In this document: positions 43,412 through 52,467 of the stretch, piece by piece | Layout of the letters: each line of letters begins with the position of its first letter | How positions within the stretch are numbered: the stretch's first letter is position 1 | Source: Paraburkholderia ferrariae NBRC 106233 | Lineage (GTDB): Bacteria; Pseudomonadota; Gammaproteobacteria; Burkholderiales; Burkholderiaceae | Length of the DNA stretch: 64,000 nucleotides | Direction: 5' to 3' | Assembly (NCBI RefSeq): GCF_000685035.1 | Contig: NZ_BAYB01000008.1 | Coordinates: 186,001-250,000 of the forward strand | Position numbers and translations under genes: made by a program | The notes under the pieces: model-generated | What the model was told of the DNA's origin: nothing | Database searches by the model: none | Seen by the model: only the letters and a program-made list of their open reading frames with translations

Positions 43412-44650
43412 TCAGTTGAGGTTGAAGCTGTCGTGCATCGAGATCGCAATCCCGTACACGAAGAACACGGCAATCCACACGCCCAGCACCGAAACCGCGC
43501 CGGTGCCGAGGCGCGACACCGTGCGGTCCGCCTGATACACGCCGCGCACGCGGCCCGCGCGGTACAGCAGCGTCAGGTAGAAGCCCCCCACGAGCCCGCC
43601 GATGCCCAGCAGCGTCGCGAAGAACAGGACCGTCGAAGGCCAGTCCGCATGAACGGTATAGGTCTGCACCGTGTACCCGAGCGGCCGCAGATAGTGGATG
43701 CGGATGACCTCGCGCCACACCGCGAGCACCCCCAGCAGTCCGAAGCCGCAGACGGCGGGCAGATAGCCGTGCGTATCGTCGCCGAGCTGCCGCATCCACA
43801 GCGCCATGGTGGCCAGCGCGCCGACGATGAACCAGCCCACGGGATGCAGCACGAGGCCCGATCCTGCGGGGAAGTCGAATTGCCAGGCGAGCATGGGCAC
43901 GAGCGCGAGGCCGTAGCCCCACTGCGCGATCCGCTTGCCGAGCGCGCCCACGAAAGCGCGGTAAGCGGGCTCGCGGTCTTCGCGGCCGGCGAAGTAATGG
44001 GCATAGGCCAGCAGAAAGACGCCCACGGCCGGCACGGCAAGACCCATGATGAAGACATAACGCGGCCATTGAATCGCATGCAGCGCCGCGCCGCGCGTAT
44101 CGACCATGCCGCCGGGCGCGTACCAGTTCATCCATTGTTCGGGCAACAGCGCCTGATACGAGAGCGCATGCATGATGAGCCCGTCGAGACAGAAGAGCCC
44201 GAACGCCACCCACGCGTAAAAGCCCACGTGCTTCTTCGCGCCTTCGTGATTCGCATGATAGAAGGCGAACCAGCAGCAGTACGCCACGATCAGCGTGAAG
44301 ATGAAGGCGATGGCCCAGCGCCCGGACAGCACGTTCGACGTGTACCACTGCGGGTCGTAGATCACCTGGGTGAAGAGCAGCGGCGCCACGCCCAGCACGA
44401 TCAGCAGCGAGACCGACACCTTGGCCACCTTGGTCATCGCCATCGAAAGGCGTTCCCAGTACGCGCCCGTTGCCTTGTCCGCCCCGCGCCGATGGAAGGC
44501 GAAAATCGCGAGGCCCGCCGAGCCGAGCGCAAGATGCACGAAGGCGATGTGCGCCACCCACGTGATCACCATCAGAACCTGAAACACCACGGGATGCGCG
44601 GGAACCCCGGCGGGGTCGCGCATCGTGTTCATCACGGCACCAATATCCAT
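43412..44650 (-). CDS. Polytopic membrane subunit of a cytochrome bd-like complex
   Basis: 412-residue integral membrane protein with about nine or ten hydrophobic helices and several His residues at helix ends (FHRRGADK, FYHANHEG, LHPVGW). I do not recognise the family with certainty; its size and place after a CydA-like gene are those expected of a CydB-like second subunit. It starts two bases after the upstream gene's stop, with GAGGAAC as ribosome site, so the two are made together. The name is inference from context. Confidence 0.7.
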   Translation of the reverse strand: MDIGAVMNTMRDPAGVPAHPVVFQVLMVITWVAHIAFVHLALGSAGLAIFAFHRRGADKATGAYWERLSMAMTKVAKVSVSLLIVLGVAPLLFTQVIYDPQWYTSNVLSGRWAIAFIFTLIVAYCCWFAFYHANHEGAKKHVGFYAWVAFGLFCLDGLIMHALSYQALLPEQWMNWYAPGGMVDTRGAALHAIQWPRYVFIMGLAVPAVGVFLLAYAHYFAGREDREPAYRAFVGALGKRIAQWGYGLALVPMLAWQFDFPAGSGLVLHPVGWFIVGALATMALWMRQLGDDTHGYLPAVCGFGLLGVLAVWREVIRIHYLRPLGYTVQTYTVHADWPSTVLFFATLLGIGGLVGGFYLTLLYRAGRVRGVYQADRTVSRLGTGAVSVLGVWIAVFFVYGIAISMHDSFNLN

Positions 44651-44652
44651 TG

Positions 44653-46167
44653 CTAGTTCCTCGACGGCGCCGGTTGCCCCGCCGCGTGTTGTTCTGCGAT
44701 CAGTGCATCGGCGCTCTTGTTGCCGCCGCCGTTGCCGCCCTTGCTCTCGTCCTTGCCCTCGCTCGCAGCGACCTGCGCCTGCTGCCCGGCCGCATGCTGT
44801 TCGGCGATCAGGCGGTCCACGTTCTTGCCGCTGTCCACCGCGGCGAGATAGTGCGCAATCGCGCGGATCTCGTTGTCGGGCAGGTCGATGCGCGGCATGT
44901 ACGGCTGCGTGCCGTACTTGAGCGGGCCGCGCAGGAAGGCGGCAATCATGTCCTCGTCGGTGGCGAGGTGCAGCTTGTCCGGCAGGCTGCGCAACGGGCC
45001 GCCCGGTTCGAGCGAGTGGCAGTTCGCGCAGGCGATCTTGGTGAGGAGGCGCCCCACTTCCAGTTCGTTCGCGTCGGTAACGGTCCTGAGCCGGTCGGGC
45101 ACGAACGGATGCAGTTGCAGCAGGCCGTGTTCGGCAATGCGCTCGACTTCCGAATGAATGCCCTTGCCCGGCACGTCGCGCGCGATCACCTGATTGCCGT
45201 AGATGTACTGGCCCGCCACATAGGGCTTGCGCATCGACTCGCGCATGCGCTCTTCCGGCCATACGCCCACGATGGCGATGAACGTGAAGAGCGAGACGGC
45301 GAGCGACGTGTACACGCGCTGCGGAAAGGCCCAGGCAAACACGAGCCAGAGCGTGGAGACGAGAAACACCGCCACCATGCCCTTCGCGTAGACCGGCAGC
45401 AGATGCGTGTCGAGCATCACGAGCGCATTGGGCGGCAGCGTGCGCAGGTAGTAGAAGAACATCACCACGGCCACGGCGCCGCCGATCAGCCCGACGGGCG
45501 CGATAAAACGCACGACGCTGCGGCGCAGCGCGAGGTCTTTGACGCGGCTCGCCACCAGCAGGCCCACGAGCGCGGCCATCACGAGCATCCCGCCCGTGCG
45601 CGTGCCGAGTTGCGCGAAGAAGTTGACGTTGTAGAACGCCTCGCTCGTCGAGCCGGTTTGATACCAGCTATCGTGGCCCGGCCACATCATGAAGGACAGC
45701 ACGCCGACGATCAGCAGCATCGTGGCCCACGAAGCGAGCGCGAACGACCAGGTGAGCTTCAGGTGGGTGCGCGCGTCCACCTTGCCGATCAGGTACACGA
45801 GCGCATACACGCCGATCACTTCGACCGTGAAGTACACCCACTCGCTCGCCCAGATCCAGACGAAGTTATGGATCAGCCCGCTCACGCCGCGGGGGCTCGC
45901 CACGGTGATCGCATACCAGATGCCGGGCCCGGTGATCGAGCCGATGATGTACGAGAACACCAGCAGGAACATGCCGTAGCGCTTGATGAACGTCATCAGT
46001 TCCGGCTTGTTCTCGCGGTACGCGCGCGTTTCTAGCAGTGCGAACAAAAACGACGCGCCAACGGATGTATGGGACGCGACGACGTGAATCACGCCGATGA
46101 TCCCCATGACCCAGGCTGTGCCGATGCCCGGAACGTAAAACGTCGGATACATGCCTAGCATGCCCAT
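44653..46167 (-). CDS. Cytochrome bd-like subunit I with C-terminal cytochrome c domain
   Basis: 504 residues. Residues 1-310 have eight or nine membrane helices resembling CydA, with a candidate haem ligand H28 (GVIHVVASH) and the acidic helix WASEWVYFTVEVIGVYAL with E109 and E116. Residues 365-455 form a cytochrome c domain with C380-A-N-C-H384 and a distal Met in YMPRIDL. The tail repeats LIAEQHAAGQ twice. bd-superfamily branches with a C-terminal haem c have been described and may take electrons from cytochromes rather than quinol; the quinol Q-loop is not evident here. First gene of the three-gene operon. Confidence 0.78.
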   Translation of the reverse strand: MGMLGMYPTFYVPGIGTAWVMGIIGVIHVVASHTSVGASFLFALLETRAYRENKPELMTFIKRYGMFLLVFSYIIGSITGPGIWYAITVASPRGVSGLIHNFVWIWASEWVYFTVEVIGVYALVYLIGKVDARTHLKLTWSFALASWATMLLIVGVLSFMMWPGHDSWYQTGSTSEAFYNVNFFAQLGTRTGGMLVMAALVGLLVASRVKDLALRRSVVRFIAPVGLIGGAVAVVMFFYYLRTLPPNALVMLDTHLLPVYAKGMVAVFLVSTLWLVFAWAFPQRVYTSLAVSLFTFIAIVGVWPEERMRESMRKPYVAGQYIYGNQVIARDVPGKGIHSEVERIAEHGLLQLHPFVPDRLRTVTDANELEVGRLLTKIACANCHSLEPGGPLRSLPDKLHLATDEDMIAAFLRGPLKYGTQPYMPRIDLPDNEIRAIAHYLAAVDSGKNVDRLIAEQHAAGQQAQVAASEGKDESKGGNGGGNKSADALIAEQHAAGQPAPSRN

Positions 46168-46336
46168 ACGTCTCCCCCCTTCTTTTACTTTCTACGGATC
46201 GAGCCCGGACCGGCGCGGCCCACGCACCTCGCGGCACGAACGAACGCGCGCCCGCAGCGCCCCGAGGGACTGCCGGACTGGCGGATGACTACGACGGAAC
46301 GCCTGTGGCGGGAAGCCGTGCGATGCGCGGCGCCGC

Positions 46337-46744
46337 TCAGGCGATGGCGAACAACGAAGATGGCGGCGCGCGGCTGCCGCGGCCGTAACGGTGGACGGGC
46401 TGGGTGAAGCCGCGCTCGAAACCGGCGCCGGCCGCCGAAACGCCGGCCGCGCCGGGTACGACCCACGCTGCGGCGAGGGTGGGCAGCGCAGGCCAGTGAT
46501 ACGCGAGCAGGCAATAGCCGCAGCGCACGCCATCGGCCGGATTCGGGATGGGCGAACGCTTCGTTTCGGCCTGCGGCACGGCGACGCGCGTGCCGACCGC
46601 GCCGCCCGCACCACAGATCACAGCAGAGGGCGCGGCTTCGGCGGAGGCGAGCAGCCCCGAAATCGCCGGCGCGAAGCAGCCGAATACGAGGCCGAACAGC
46701 GCGAGCCACGTAAGCCGTCTGAAGAGCGCACCGTCCTGCTTCAT
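46337..46744 (-). CDS. DUF2946 family protein
   Basis: 135-residue protein: an N-terminal hydrophobic signal/anchor (RLTWLALFGLVFGCFAPAIS) and a CGYCLLAYHW motif typical of DUF2946. The family has a CxYC metal-like motif and is often next to TonB receptors, PCu(A)C chaperones and other copper genes; the exact role is unknown. The start at 46744 fits the family N-terminus; the ribosome site is weak. A second DUF2946 gene lies at 49506 on the other strand. Confidence 0.78.
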   Translation of the reverse strand: MKQDGALFRRLTWLALFGLVFGCFAPAISGLLASAEAAPSAVICGAGGAVGTRVAVPQAETKRSPIPNPADGVRCGYCLLAYHWPALPTLAAAWVVPGAAGVSAAGAGFERGFTQPVHRYGRGSRAPPSSLFAIA

Positions 46745-47190
46745 CGTTCGACCCGCGTGGCCATGACGGCCGGCGGCGCGGCGCCCTCGTGGCGGCACGG
46801 CCCGACGCCACGCGCGCAGGCCGGCTCGCAGCCGGGCTGTGGCGGGCTGCGCACGACGAAGGGAACCGGCAACGACGAAAGACATGGCGGAGCTTTGCAT
46901 TGCGCCGGCGCGTGACGCGCAGGACGCGTCCGTGGCCGGTTCGGGCCGTAACGTGAATTTCAGGGAGGGCCATGCTAGCAAAGGCTCGCCGAAACTACGC
47001 TGCGTACTGGTTATGTCCGGCATCGCTCAGACGAAACATCGGCCGGTTTTCGCCCTCGCCCTCACTCGTGTTTTCACCCTCATTACGGACCGCCGCACGG
47101 CGCGCGCTGCCCCGGTCCGTGCCTTTTTTGCATCAAACGCCACGGGACAATTGACGCGGCGAGGCCTGGCCCATTACGCTCTCGCGCTGA
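46745..47190. other. Intergenic, divergent promoters of the DUF2946 gene and the riboswitch transcript
   Basis: 446 bases between the DUF2946 start and the cobalamin riboswitch. It must hold the promoter of the riboswitch-controlled receptor transcript, most likely just upstream of 47190. The open frames here lack ribosome sites. Confidence 0.4.
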
Positions 47191-47354
47191 TGGTTCCCGG
47201 AAACGGGATCAAAAGGGAACGCAGTAACAGGCGCCTGCGCCTCGAGTCTGCGGCTGTCCCCGCAACTGTGAGCGGCGAGTCCGCGCCTAACGAAGCCACT
47301 GGTCAATCCGGGAAGGCAGGCGCGGGCGACAACCCGCGAGCCAGGAGACCTGCC
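47191..47354 (+). ncRNA. Cobalamin (B12) riboswitch
   Basis: The leader contains the conserved elements in order: GGGAACGCAGT (about 47215), CTGCGGCTGTCCCCGCAACTG (47249-47269, given in part), GAAGCCACTGG (47294-47304) and the B12 box AGCCAGGAGACCTGCC (47339-47354). Cobalamin riboswitches shut off downstream expression when B12 is abundant. The first base of the aptamer is approximate. It lies about 105 bases before the TonB receptor start; that interval can hold the regulatory hairpin. Confidence 0.95.
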
Positions 47355-47459
47355 ATCGACCGAGGTCCATGCAGCCGCAACGGGCGGGGTGTCCCGATGC
47401 GCCAGCGCCGCTTGCCGCGGCCGCTCGTTGCAGGGACAGCCCCGACCTCAGCCCCGCAT

Positions 47460-49439
47460 ATGAAACTCAAACCCATCCTTGTCGCGTCGGCCATGACGGC
47501 CTGCGCATGGCATGGCGCACAGGCCGCCGAAGCCAGCCCGCTCGCCCAGCAAGACCCGGCTCAGCCCGAAGCGCAATCCACAGGGCAACCCGCAGTACAA
47601 CCCGCAGCACAGCCCGAAAACGCGCTGCCGAACATCCTCGTGGTGGGCGATACGCAGCATCTGCCGCAATCGTTCGACCAGCGTTACGCGAGCACCCAGG
47701 TCCTCACGCGCGCCGATCTCGACCGCCTCTCGCCCGCCGACCCCAGCATCACCCAGGCGCTCGCCACGCTGCCCGGCGTCACGCTCTCGCAGAACAGCGG
47801 CCCGGGCACCACCGCCTCGATCAGCATTCGCGGCTCGGCGAGCAACCAGGTGGCGGTCTTCATCGACGGCATCCGCGTGGGCTCAGCGACCACCGGCGAG
47901 GCTGAATGGGCCGACCTGCCCACCGAAGCCTTCGACCGCGTGGAAGTGATCTCGGGGCCTGCCGCGGCCTCGTTCGGCGCCGATGCGGTAGGCGGCGTCG
48001 TGCAGCTCTTCACGCGCCATGCGTCCAACCTGCCGAACCAGACCACGGCGTCGTTCGGCGGCGGTTCGAACAAGACCTTCGACACGCATCTGCGCACCTC
48101 CGGCACGGTGCCCTCCACCGGGCCGCTCGCCGCGCTGGGCGGCCTGACCTATTCGCTCGGGCTGCACGACTACAACACGGCGGGAATCGACGCCACCCAG
48201 CCGTGGGCCTACGGCCACGAAGACGGCCGCAACCCGTACCACGCGCAGGACGTGGACGGACGTCTCGGCTACGCGCGCGACAACTGGTCGATCTCGACCT
48301 TCGCGCTCTACCACCGCTCCGACCTGTCCTACGACAATCTGGGCGGCGACGACCGGCAGCTCGACCATCAACTGACCACCGGCATTGCGTTCCACCTGGA
48401 CATCACGCCGACCACCCAGTTCGACCAGTCGGTGGGCTACGCGAACGATCGTCAGTTCCTCTACGCAAACGACCCGACGATTCCCACCGACGAAATCGAC
48501 TCGACGCGCTTTAGCACGTCCACGTCGCTCACGCACCAGGAGACGGGCCACACGCTGTTCGGCATGCCGCTGACCGGCGAAACGAAGCTCGCCTACGACT
48601 TCACGCGCGAGCAGGCCTTCCTGCCCGTCGACATCCCGAGCGGCGTGCCCACGCGCAACGACTCGGCCGTATCGATGCACCAGTCGGCCACGCTCGGCCC
48701 CTGGACACTCTTCCTCGCCGGGCGTCACGAGATCGTGCAGGGGCAGTCGGTGAACACAGGCAACGCGGCTCTCGCATGGGCAATCACGCCGGTCTATACG
48801 GCGCGCGTGTCCTATGGCAACGCATTCCGTCTGCCGACCTTCAACGACCTCTACTACCCGAGCTACTCGAACCCGAATCTGCAGCCGGAGCGCAGCGATT
48901 CCGTCGAAGCGGCGCTCGATGCCACGACCTCGTACGGCACGTTTTCCGCGGCGATCTACGACACCCGCGTTCACGATCTGATCACCTACGACTCGCAGAC
49001 CTTCCTGCCCGTGAACGTGGGCGAAGCGCATATCCAGGGGATCGACCTCTCGTACAAAGGCACGATCGGGCAGTCCACGGCGGTCAGCCTGACGATCGGC
49101 CTCATCAACCCGAAGGACGTCACCGACGACACGTGGCTCAATCGCCGCCCGCGCCAGACGGTCAATCTGAGCGTCGATCACACGTGGGACGAGTTCCACC
49201 TGCACGCGCTGAGCACGGGTATTTCGGTGCTGTACAACGGCTCGACCTTCGACGACCAGTTCAACACGATCTATCTGCCTTCGTGGACCACCGTGAATCT
49301 GCGTGCGGCGTATAAGGTCAATACGCATGTGACGCTTTCCGCCACGCTTTCGAATCTGTTCAACCGGCAGTACATGACAGCGTACGGATACAACAGCCTT
49401 GGGCGAACGGCGTTTGGCAAGGTGAGCTACACGTTCTGA
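47460..49439 (+). CDS. btuB: TonB-dependent receptor, BtuB-like
   Basis: 659-residue outer-membrane receptor. Signal peptide ends HGAQA, followed by a Gln/Pro/Ala-rich linker and a TonB-box-like ILVVGDT. The plug domain (about 75-190) includes ISIRGSASNQVAVFIDGIRVGS and EVISGPAAASFGADAVGG. The 22-strand barrel ends in Phe (FGKVSYTF). The upstream cobalamin riboswitch argues that it imports B12 or a related corrinoid. ATG 47460 is chosen for the signal peptide; ATG 47397 is an in-frame alternative. A DUF2946 gene follows 66 bases later. Confidence 0.9.
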   Translation: MKLKPILVASAMTACAWHGAQAAEASPLAQQDPAQPEAQSTGQPAVQPAAQPENALPNILVVGDTQHLPQSFDQRYASTQVLTRADLDRLSPADPSITQALATLPGVTLSQNSGPGTTASISIRGSASNQVAVFIDGIRVGSATTGEAEWADLPTEAFDRVEVISGPAAASFGADAVGGVVQLFTRHASNLPNQTTASFGGGSNKTFDTHLRTSGTVPSTGPLAALGGLTYSLGLHDYNTAGIDATQPWAYGHEDGRNPYHAQDVDGRLGYARDNWSISTFALYHRSDLSYDNLGGDDRQLDHQLTTGIAFHLDITPTTQFDQSVGYANDRQFLYANDPTIPTDEIDSTRFSTSTSLTHQETGHTLFGMPLTGETKLAYDFTREQAFLPVDIPSGVPTRNDSAVSMHQSATLGPWTLFLAGRHEIVQGQSVNTGNAALAWAITPVYTARVSYGNAFRLPTFNDLYYPSYSNPNLQPERSDSVEAALDATTSYGTFSAAIYDTRVHDLITYDSQTFLPVNVGEAHIQGIDLSYKGTIGQSTAVSLTIGLINPKDVTDDTWLNRRPRQTVNLSVDHTWDEFHLHALSTGISVLYNGSTFDDQFNTIYLPSWTTVNLRAAYKVNTHVTLSATLSNLFNRQYMTAYGYNSLGRTAFGKVSYTF

Positions 49440-49505
49440 GCGCCGCCGAACCACGACTGCCCCGGCGGCGAGTGGTAGACTGGCGCGGCACTAACCGCTC
49501 CGCTT

Positions 49506-49925
49506 ATGTCCGCTCACACCCGCAAGCACCTCACCGCATGGCTTGGCCTCGTCGCCATGTGGCTGATCGTGCTCGCGCCGCTGGTGAGTCAGCTGGTGAG
49601 TCAATCGGCCGCGGCCGCGCATCGGGACACGCCTGGCGGGAACGTGCTGTGCTCGGCAAGCCCGCCGCCCGCAAGCGCTTTCCTGCAAGACAGGCATGAC
49701 ACGGCCAACCGCGGCTCGGCCTGCGGCTATTGCGACCTGCTGATCAATCATGCGGTCATGCCGCCCGCGCCGGCGGTCCCGCTCATGTTCCTCGCCGTGA
49801 CGGCGCACGACGCCGTCGCGCCGCTCCTCTCCCGGTTCGTTCCATTCGGCGCCTACGCGTCGGGGCGCCCGCGGGCCCCGCCGGTCCGGTCGCAAACCGG
49901 TCTACAGGCTATCGGCGCCGCTTAG
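49506..49925 (+). CDS. DUF2946 family protein
   Basis: 139-residue protein: an N-terminal helix (AWLGLVAMWLIVLAPLVSQL) acting as signal or anchor, a central Cys, the family motif ACGYCDLLINH, and a second hydrophobic stretch (PLMFLAVTA). The metal-like CxYC motif is shared with the gene at 46337. It follows the TonB receptor by 66 bases and precedes the copper chaperone gene by 150, on the same strand. This conserved trio is usually linked to copper, which contrasts with the B12 riboswitch upstream. Confidence 0.78.
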   Translation: MSAHTRKHLTAWLGLVAMWLIVLAPLVSQLVSQSAAAAHRDTPGGNVLCSASPPPASAFLQDRHDTANRGSACGYCDLLINHAVMPPAPAVPLMFLAVTAHDAVAPLLSRFVPFGAYASGRPRAPPVRSQTGLQAIGAA

Positions 49926-50075
49926 CGGCGCATGCCTCGCCCGCAGCCACCCTCGATCCACGCATTCGGCGCCATGCCGGATGCGCAACCGCCATGTCAT
50001 CGCGCTTCGCGGCGCTGCCTCGTCTGAAGCGCCGCCGCAAGCGACATTCGTTACACGAACCCAGGAGATCCCTCC

Positions 50076-50522
50076 ATGCGCCGTACCTTCCGCCAACTGG
50101 CCGTTGCCGTGCCGTTCGCCCTCGCCTCGCTGTCCGCCTTCGCCGCCTCGTCCGGCGCGATCACGGTGTCCGGCTGCTGGATCCGCTCGATGCCGGGCGA
50201 TACGCCCTCTGGCGGCTACTTCAAGCTCGCGAACGCCAGCGACAAGTCCATCGATCTCGATAGCGTCGATACCGATGCCTTCGGCATGGCCATGCTGCAT
50301 CAAACGCAGAGCAGCGGCAGCACGTCGAAGATGGTGATGGTGGACAAGGCCACGGTGCCGGCGAACGGCACGCTCGCCTTTGCGCCGGGCGGCTATCACG
50401 TCATGTTCGAGAAGGCGAAGAAGCCGCTCGCCGTCGGCTCGACGATTCCCGTCACCTTCAAGTTCAGCGACGGCGAGAAGATCGACGCGCAATGCGCCGT
50501 GAAAAACGCGGCAGGCCAATAA
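50076..50522 (+). CDS. Periplasmic copper chaperone PCu(A)C
   Basis: 148-residue secreted protein: signal peptide ending SAFA, then the PCu(A)C fold. Cu(I) ligands are visible as H (AMLHQTQ) with M (GMAM, SKMVMVDK) and the H-M pair GGYHVMFE, the HxnMx21HxM pattern. It delivers copper to the CuA site of cytochrome oxidase. AGGAG precedes the ATG. It is last in the receptor-DUF2946-PCu(A)C row and convergent with the cupin gene. Confidence 0.9.
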   Translation: MRRTFRQLAVAVPFALASLSAFAASSGAITVSGCWIRSMPGDTPSGGYFKLANASDKSIDLDSVDTDAFGMAMLHQTQSSGSTSKMVMVDKATVPANGTLAFAPGGYHVMFEKAKKPLAVGSTIPVTFKFSDGEKIDAQCAVKNAAGQ

Positions 50523-50534
50523 GCGCGCGCACCG

Positions 50535-50864
50535 CTAGTCGACGATGAAGAGCGTCGCGCCCGTCTGCGTGGACGAGCGATGCGGTTCGGCATTGTCGGC
50601 AACCTGGTAACTCATGCCGGGCTTCAGGACGAACGTGCGGCCGTCCTGAAGCTCGGTGTGCAGTTCGCCTTCGAGGCATAGCAGGATGTGCCCCTTCACG
50701 CACCAGTGGTCCGCCAGATAGCCCGCGGAATACGTGACGCGCCGAACGCGAACCGCGCCGAAGCAGCGCGTCTTCCAGCGTGCCACGCCGTGTTCGCCGC
50801 GGTGTTCCGTTTCTTCTATCGTGTCCCAATCGGTTACGCCGAAGGGAAAGCCCGAAAGCTGCAT
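50535..50864 (-). CDS. DHCW-motif cupin protein
   Basis: 109-residue single-domain cupin with the defining motif at D52-H-W-C55 (ADHWCVKGHILLCLEGE), a probable metal site. Function unknown. ATG 50864 is preferred over the GTG nine bases upstream because GAGGTGAC is correctly spaced before it. Monocistronic and convergent with the copper chaperone gene, whose stop lies 12 bases away. Confidence 0.88.
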   Translation of the reverse strand: MQLSGFPFGVTDWDTIEETEHRGEHGVARWKTRCFGAVRVRRVTYSAGYLADHWCVKGHILLCLEGELHTELQDGRTFVLKPGMSYQVADNAEPHRSSTQTGATLFIVD

Positions 50865-51013
50865 TGCTGTCACCTCGTTGTGTCTTGCGAAGTACGATGA
50901 TAAAGCGCTTTCTTCTGCGTGCGCAGATACAGCGATACGCTGTTGCTACCGCTACGGATCGTGATGCGAAAGGCCCGCCAGGCAACTCATTCGGCCTACG
51001 TATCATTAAGTCG

Positions 51014-52228
51014 CTATTGCGGCTTCGTCCGGTATAACCACGGCCATTCGCCGTTATCGAGGCCGACGCACGATCCCTCCGTCCGTTCCTCCTTGAGAAC
51101 GAATGCCGATCCGTCGAAAATCCAGCGCGTGACGTCGCCGCAATCGCCAAGACTGCGCACGCGCGTGAGGCTTTCGAGTTGTCCCGAACTGGCATCGAAG
51201 GCCGCGTCGGAGAGTTCGTTCTTCGCGGGCGCGGGCGAATCGGAGGATCCGATGCCCGCACTCGCATTCGTGCCGAAATCGACAGGCACGGCCCGATACG
51301 GAGCGGCACGCTGCACGCGATACCACAGCGAGGTGTGGTTGTACGCACCACTTTCGTCGCATGCCAGCGTCACCAGCGCTTCCTTGTCCGAGAGCGCCGC
51401 CGCCGAGTTGTCGCTGCGCCGTTGCGCCTGCGCGTCCGGGTCGCTATCGTCATCGTCGGAAGCGCACTTCTTGATGTCGGCGCGAAACTGCGTGCTGGTG
51501 GCCGCAATGAGGCGACGCGCCTCCGCGGCCGGCAACGCTGCGGCCGAAGCTGCCGCGCGCGGCGCGACCGGCAACGGCAGCGCCGCGGGTACCGAAGCAG
51601 CGCTCGCCGTTCCCTTGCGCACCCACGCCGTTACGGTGCTCACCCTGCCCTGTGCCGCATCGATGGCGAGCAGCGCGGCGCTTAGTCCTGCCAGCGATGT
51701 CTTCGGCGTATCGGCCCGGGCGGGATCGTCGAAGCTCAGGGTCGTGGCATTCCTCGCGGCTTCGACCCACGCGCTCACCACGGCGGCATCGTCCGTGGCG
51801 AATCGCGACGGATAAGGAGAATCCGGCTGCTTCGGCAGCGTCTTCCATTTCGCGGGCGTCGCGTCGAAAGGGCGACCGTCGATCCGCATTTGCGCCGCAT
51901 CCGCCGGCTTGGCCGCCGCCATCCGCAAGCTCATCGCGCCATCAGGCCCGGCTTCGCGCGTGAGCCAGACCACCAGATTCGTGTCGTTATCGAGCGCGCC
52001 CACCGCGATACAGCGCTTGACGTTGTCGCAGGCGACTTCCCAATCCTTGAACGATCGGTAGTAGGACCAGGGGCCTTTCGTCGCGGTCGCGGTGGCAGTA
52101 GCACTGGCCGTTACCTCTGTAGACGCCACAGCGGCAACAATCAGCCCAACGGTTCCCAGCAGGCCAATCGCACTGCGCCAACGCGCCTTCGTATCGATGT
52201 TCTCTCTCTTCGGTTTCGGGCAGGGCAT
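51014..52228 (-). CDS. DUF1176 family secreted protein
   Basis: 404-residue protein. A membrane/signal segment (about 20-40; AIGLLGTVGLIVAAVAST) is preceded by a basic N-terminus. The DUF1176 features are a start with SFKDWEVACDNVKRCIAVG and an end with SLGDCGDVTRWIFDGSAFVLKEER ... CVGLDNGEWPWLYR, with conserved paired cysteines. Function unknown; periplasmic location is predicted. ATG 52228 has AAGGAAG 8 bases upstream, better than the start 39 bases earlier. An Ala-rich insert (about 215-250) is longer than in most members. Confidence 0.85.
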   Translation of the reverse strand: MPCPKPKRENIDTKARWRSAIGLLGTVGLIVAAVASTEVTASATATATATKGPWSYYRSFKDWEVACDNVKRCIAVGALDNDTNLVVWLTREAGPDGAMSLRMAAAKPADAAQMRIDGRPFDATPAKWKTLPKQPDSPYPSRFATDDAAVVSAWVEAARNATTLSFDDPARADTPKTSLAGLSAALLAIDAAQGRVSTVTAWVRKGTASAASVPAALPLPVAPRAAASAAALPAAEARRLIAATSTQFRADIKKCASDDDDSDPDAQAQRRSDNSAAALSDKEALVTLACDESGAYNHTSLWYRVQRAAPYRAVPVDFGTNASAGIGSSDSPAPAKNELSDAAFDASSGQLESLTRVRSLGDCGDVTRWIFDGSAFVLKEERTEGSCVGLDNGEWPWLYRTKPQ

Positions 52229-52379
52229 GCCGGGTCTTCCTTTCGTTTTGTTCACGGCGCTTCGCACACGATATTCCGCGACCCCGGCAGTGTCTCATCG
52301 CATCGCTGCGCATGCAACGTAAGTGCCGCCCCCCGGACGCAATGCGATACCGATACCGTCCTCCAGAAGCGCCATTTAC

Positions 52380-52415
52380 TTCGCACGCGAATCATCTATA
52401 TACTTCACATGCGAA
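52380..52415. promoter_or_regulatory. Two MarR-type operator copies before the enoyl-CoA hydratase gene
   Basis: TTCGCACGCGAA (52380-52391) and TTCACATGCGAA (52404-52415), each one base from the perfect palindrome TTCGCATGCGAA found before the marR gene at 54751. They are 24 bases apart (about two helical turns), and lie 53-88 bases before the GTG at 52468, where a promoter is expected. Confidence 0.7.
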
Positions 52416-52467
52416 CTGAATTTTCATCAGCGAAAGCATCGTCCGTTCCCATGCAGGAGACAAGCCC

